Assembly: GCA_028023455.1 (NCBI GenBank)
Contig: JAQFVV010012507.1
Coordinates: forward strand, 4,010,901-4,074,900
Reading direction: 5' to 3'
Source of the DNA: Epiperipatus broadwayi
Lineage: Eukaryota; Onychophora; Udeonychophora; Euonychophora; Peripatidae
DNA: 64,000 nt
The notes under the pieces were generated by a model. The model made no database searches. It was not told where the DNA came from and worked only from the letters and a program-made list of their open reading frames with translations. Positions 63,585 through 64,000 of this stretch are shown in pieces. Both the position numbers and the translations under genes were made by a program. The first letter of the stretch is position 1, and each line of letters begins with the position of its first letter.

Positions 63585-63765
63585 TAATTTTAGCATCAGC
63601 AGGTTTAAAGGAATGACCAGATTTTGTCTCATTGTCTACAAATACTAAAGCTGAGTGATTCGTGATTTTAAGTTTGCATGTGTTTCTCCATAGTTGCTGA
63701 TATTGCAAAATTGATTCATCCAGGATATATACCAATCAAGCTTTATCACCATCATTAATCTTATC
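63585..63765 (-). pseudogene. Penelope-like element fragment E (GIY-YIG part)
   Basis: On -, GETHANLKSRIT is followed after a one-base frameshift by HSALVFVDNETKSGHSFKPA and DAKIIRLEN. This is the PLE nuclease pattern YIGxTxRxLKxRIxxH ... SAL..H...SGHSF....AKII. It is distinct from families A-D. 5' and 3' limits are unclear, and the sequence to 64000 shows nothing else recognisable. Confidence 0.5.
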
Positions 63766-64000
63766 TTTGGAATTGTTATTAATTATTTAGTGATAAGTTT
63801 TATCTAAAACTAGTATTAATATCATTGTGCATAATAGATATTATATTTAAATAAATATTAGGAATACAAGGCATGCCAGTCCATGATTTAGAATTAGATG
63901 TTCTATCAAATTACTTCTATTATTAAATTTTATTTTCTGCTTGTCAAAACCGAATATGGTAGTGCATTTTCTAATTGTCTCTCTAGTTGTGCTTTGATAA

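Overview
The window looks like intronic DNA from a large, very AT-rich animal nuclear genome (roughly a quarter G+C by eye). It has long (TA)n, (AAT)n and (TATC)n tracts, degenerate non-LTR retrotransposons, tRNA-derived SINEs and many Penelope-like elements (PLEs). No prokaryotic gene organisation is visible. The animal group cannot be fixed from sequence alone.

One host gene runs through the window on the + strand: a protein-tyrosine kinase, most like FGFR-type receptor tyrosine kinases. Five consecutive kinase-domain exons are visible at 3225-3344 (alpha-C), 14448-14635 (hinge to alpha-E), 29421-29540 (catalytic loop and DFG), 49017-49128 (activation-loop end, APE, alpha-F) and 57089-57188 (alpha-G). 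Splice phases match at every junction (phases 1, 0, 0, 1), giving an uninterrupted 640-nt coding stretch. The glycine-loop exon and everything 5' of it lie before the window; the exon(s) for alpha-H/alpha-I and the C-tail lie beyond it or were not recognised. The catalytic loop reads HCDLAARN instead of HRDLAARN.

The introns (about 8-20 kb) hold the rest. Intron 1 (3.3-14.4 kb) has a dead RTE-like LINE, a microsatellite/palindrome foldback, minisatellites and a SINE fragment. Intron 2 (14.6-29.4 kb) has a LINE relic split by an inverted SINE pair, two PLE fragments and a small element with an intact-looking hammerhead ribozyme. Intron 3 (29.5-49.0 kb) has a 2.6-kb palindrome made of a ~413-bp tandem satellite, in which five of the units carry a type I hammerhead ribozyme, then a 7-kb PLE cluster containing two head-to-head inverted PLE pairs. 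Intron 4 and the region after the last exon hold further repeats and a near-identical inverted PLE pair.

Two themes stand out. First, hammerhead motifs recur: intact in the 413-bp satellite and in the 26.5-kb element, degenerate at 1.2 kb and apparently in PLE tails. This fits retrozyme-like non-autonomous elements living beside PLEs. Second, unrelated repeat families (satellite, four PLE/SINE pairs, dispersed repeats, simple repeats) are repeatedly arranged as foldbacks with short centres and with different degrees of arm divergence.
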